A stretch of DNA of 33,858 nucleotides from Parvibaculum sp. (GTDB lineage: Bacteria > Pseudomonadota > Alphaproteobacteria > Parvibaculales > Parvibaculaceae). The notes under the pieces are model-generated. The model was not told the DNA's origin, made no database searches, and saw only the letters and a list, made by a program, of their open reading frames with translations. Position numbers and translations under genes: made by a program. Below are positions 33,661 to 33,858 of this stretch, piece after piece. Location of the stretch: assembly GCF_030694575.1 (NCBI RefSeq), contig NZ_JAUYUS010000108.1, positions 1-33,858 on the forward strand, written 5' to 3'. Each line of letters starts with the position of its first letter. The stretch's first letter is position 1.

Positions 33661-33858
33661 TCAGGACCGATACATCTGCAGGTAAGCGTCGATGCATGCA
33701 CCGAGCTTTGCCTCCAGATCTTCCGGCTTGCAGAAATTCTGGGTGAACAGAGCGGGCCAGACAACAAATTCTTTCATCATGCCGCCCAGGTAACGCACAC
33801 CTGCCTCGGTGTCGTGCGGCTTGAGGTCGCCGCGTGCGACGAGCCCGTCCATCACTTT
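33661..33858 (-). CDS. C-terminal fragment of a second TetR regulator, cut by the window edge
   Basis: Only the last 65 residues are in the window; the frame is still open at 33858 and starts beyond it. The sequence (VMDGLVARGDLKPHDTEAGV, then KEFVVWPALF and a final helix) parallels the end of the TetR gene at 33006-33632 almost position by position. It is therefore a tandem paralogue, separated by 28 bases. No start codon can be given. Confidence 0.7.
   Translation of the reverse strand, partial: KVMDGLVARGDLKPHDTEAGVRYLGGMMKEFVVWPALFTQNFCKPEDLEAKLGACIDAYLQMYRS

Overview
The window reads as a chromosomal segment of an alphaproteobacterium, most likely a Hyphomicrobiales-like lineage (a Parvibaculum-type organism would fit, but this is inference from protein style and gene order). 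The DNA is GC-rich nearly throughout. Coding is dense, with many 4-base ATGA or GTGA overlaps. Most genes are core: nucleotide, lipid, folate, molybdopterin and amino-acid metabolism, and DNA repair.

Layout. 1-4886 (minus strand): lgt, a MidA-type methyltransferase, pgeF, an unknown lipoprotein and prs, the first three tightly coupled. 5042-7596 (plus): a BMFP/UbiK-like coiled coil, a YbjN-like protein, proC and a TetR/COQ9-like regulator. 7598-10764 (minus): a SnoaL-like protein, then a MarR / OmpR-type response regulator / EnvZ-type kinase operon that looks like the PetP-PetR arrangement. The branched-chain aminotransferase gene ilvE diverges from this operon, and a perfect palindrome lies in the shared promoter. 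11950-15834 (minus): a thioesterase, moaE, moaD, pgsA and uvrC. 16206-18453 (minus): folB, a pteridine-reductase-like SDR and a Ca/Na antiporter. 18620-20461 (plus): a KefB-like K+/H+ antiporter.

20465-26808 is more accessory: a cupin, a CelD/BcsL-type acetyltransferase, a membrane-tethered DUF1330-like protein, a Rossmann protein, a secreted 11-residue-repeat protein, a GFA-fold protein with an altered zinc site, and a 577-residue membrane protein that joins a PAP2 phosphatase to a DUF368 domain. That fusion is the most interesting gene seen. It would couple undecaprenyl-pyrophosphate dephosphorylation to undecaprenyl-phosphate return across the membrane.

26843-28486 is a single gene of strikingly low GC, encoding a P-loop ATPase resembling the Sll1717 family. 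It looks recently acquired and may be a defence gene, and palindromic repeats lie next to it. 29000-33858 returns to core sequence: uvrB, with an unusual inverted repeat over its start codon and a probable leaderless promoter, then small membrane proteins, a methyltransferase, and two tandem related TetR regulators, the second cut by the window edge.

No rRNA, tRNA, CRISPR array, transposase or integrase was found.
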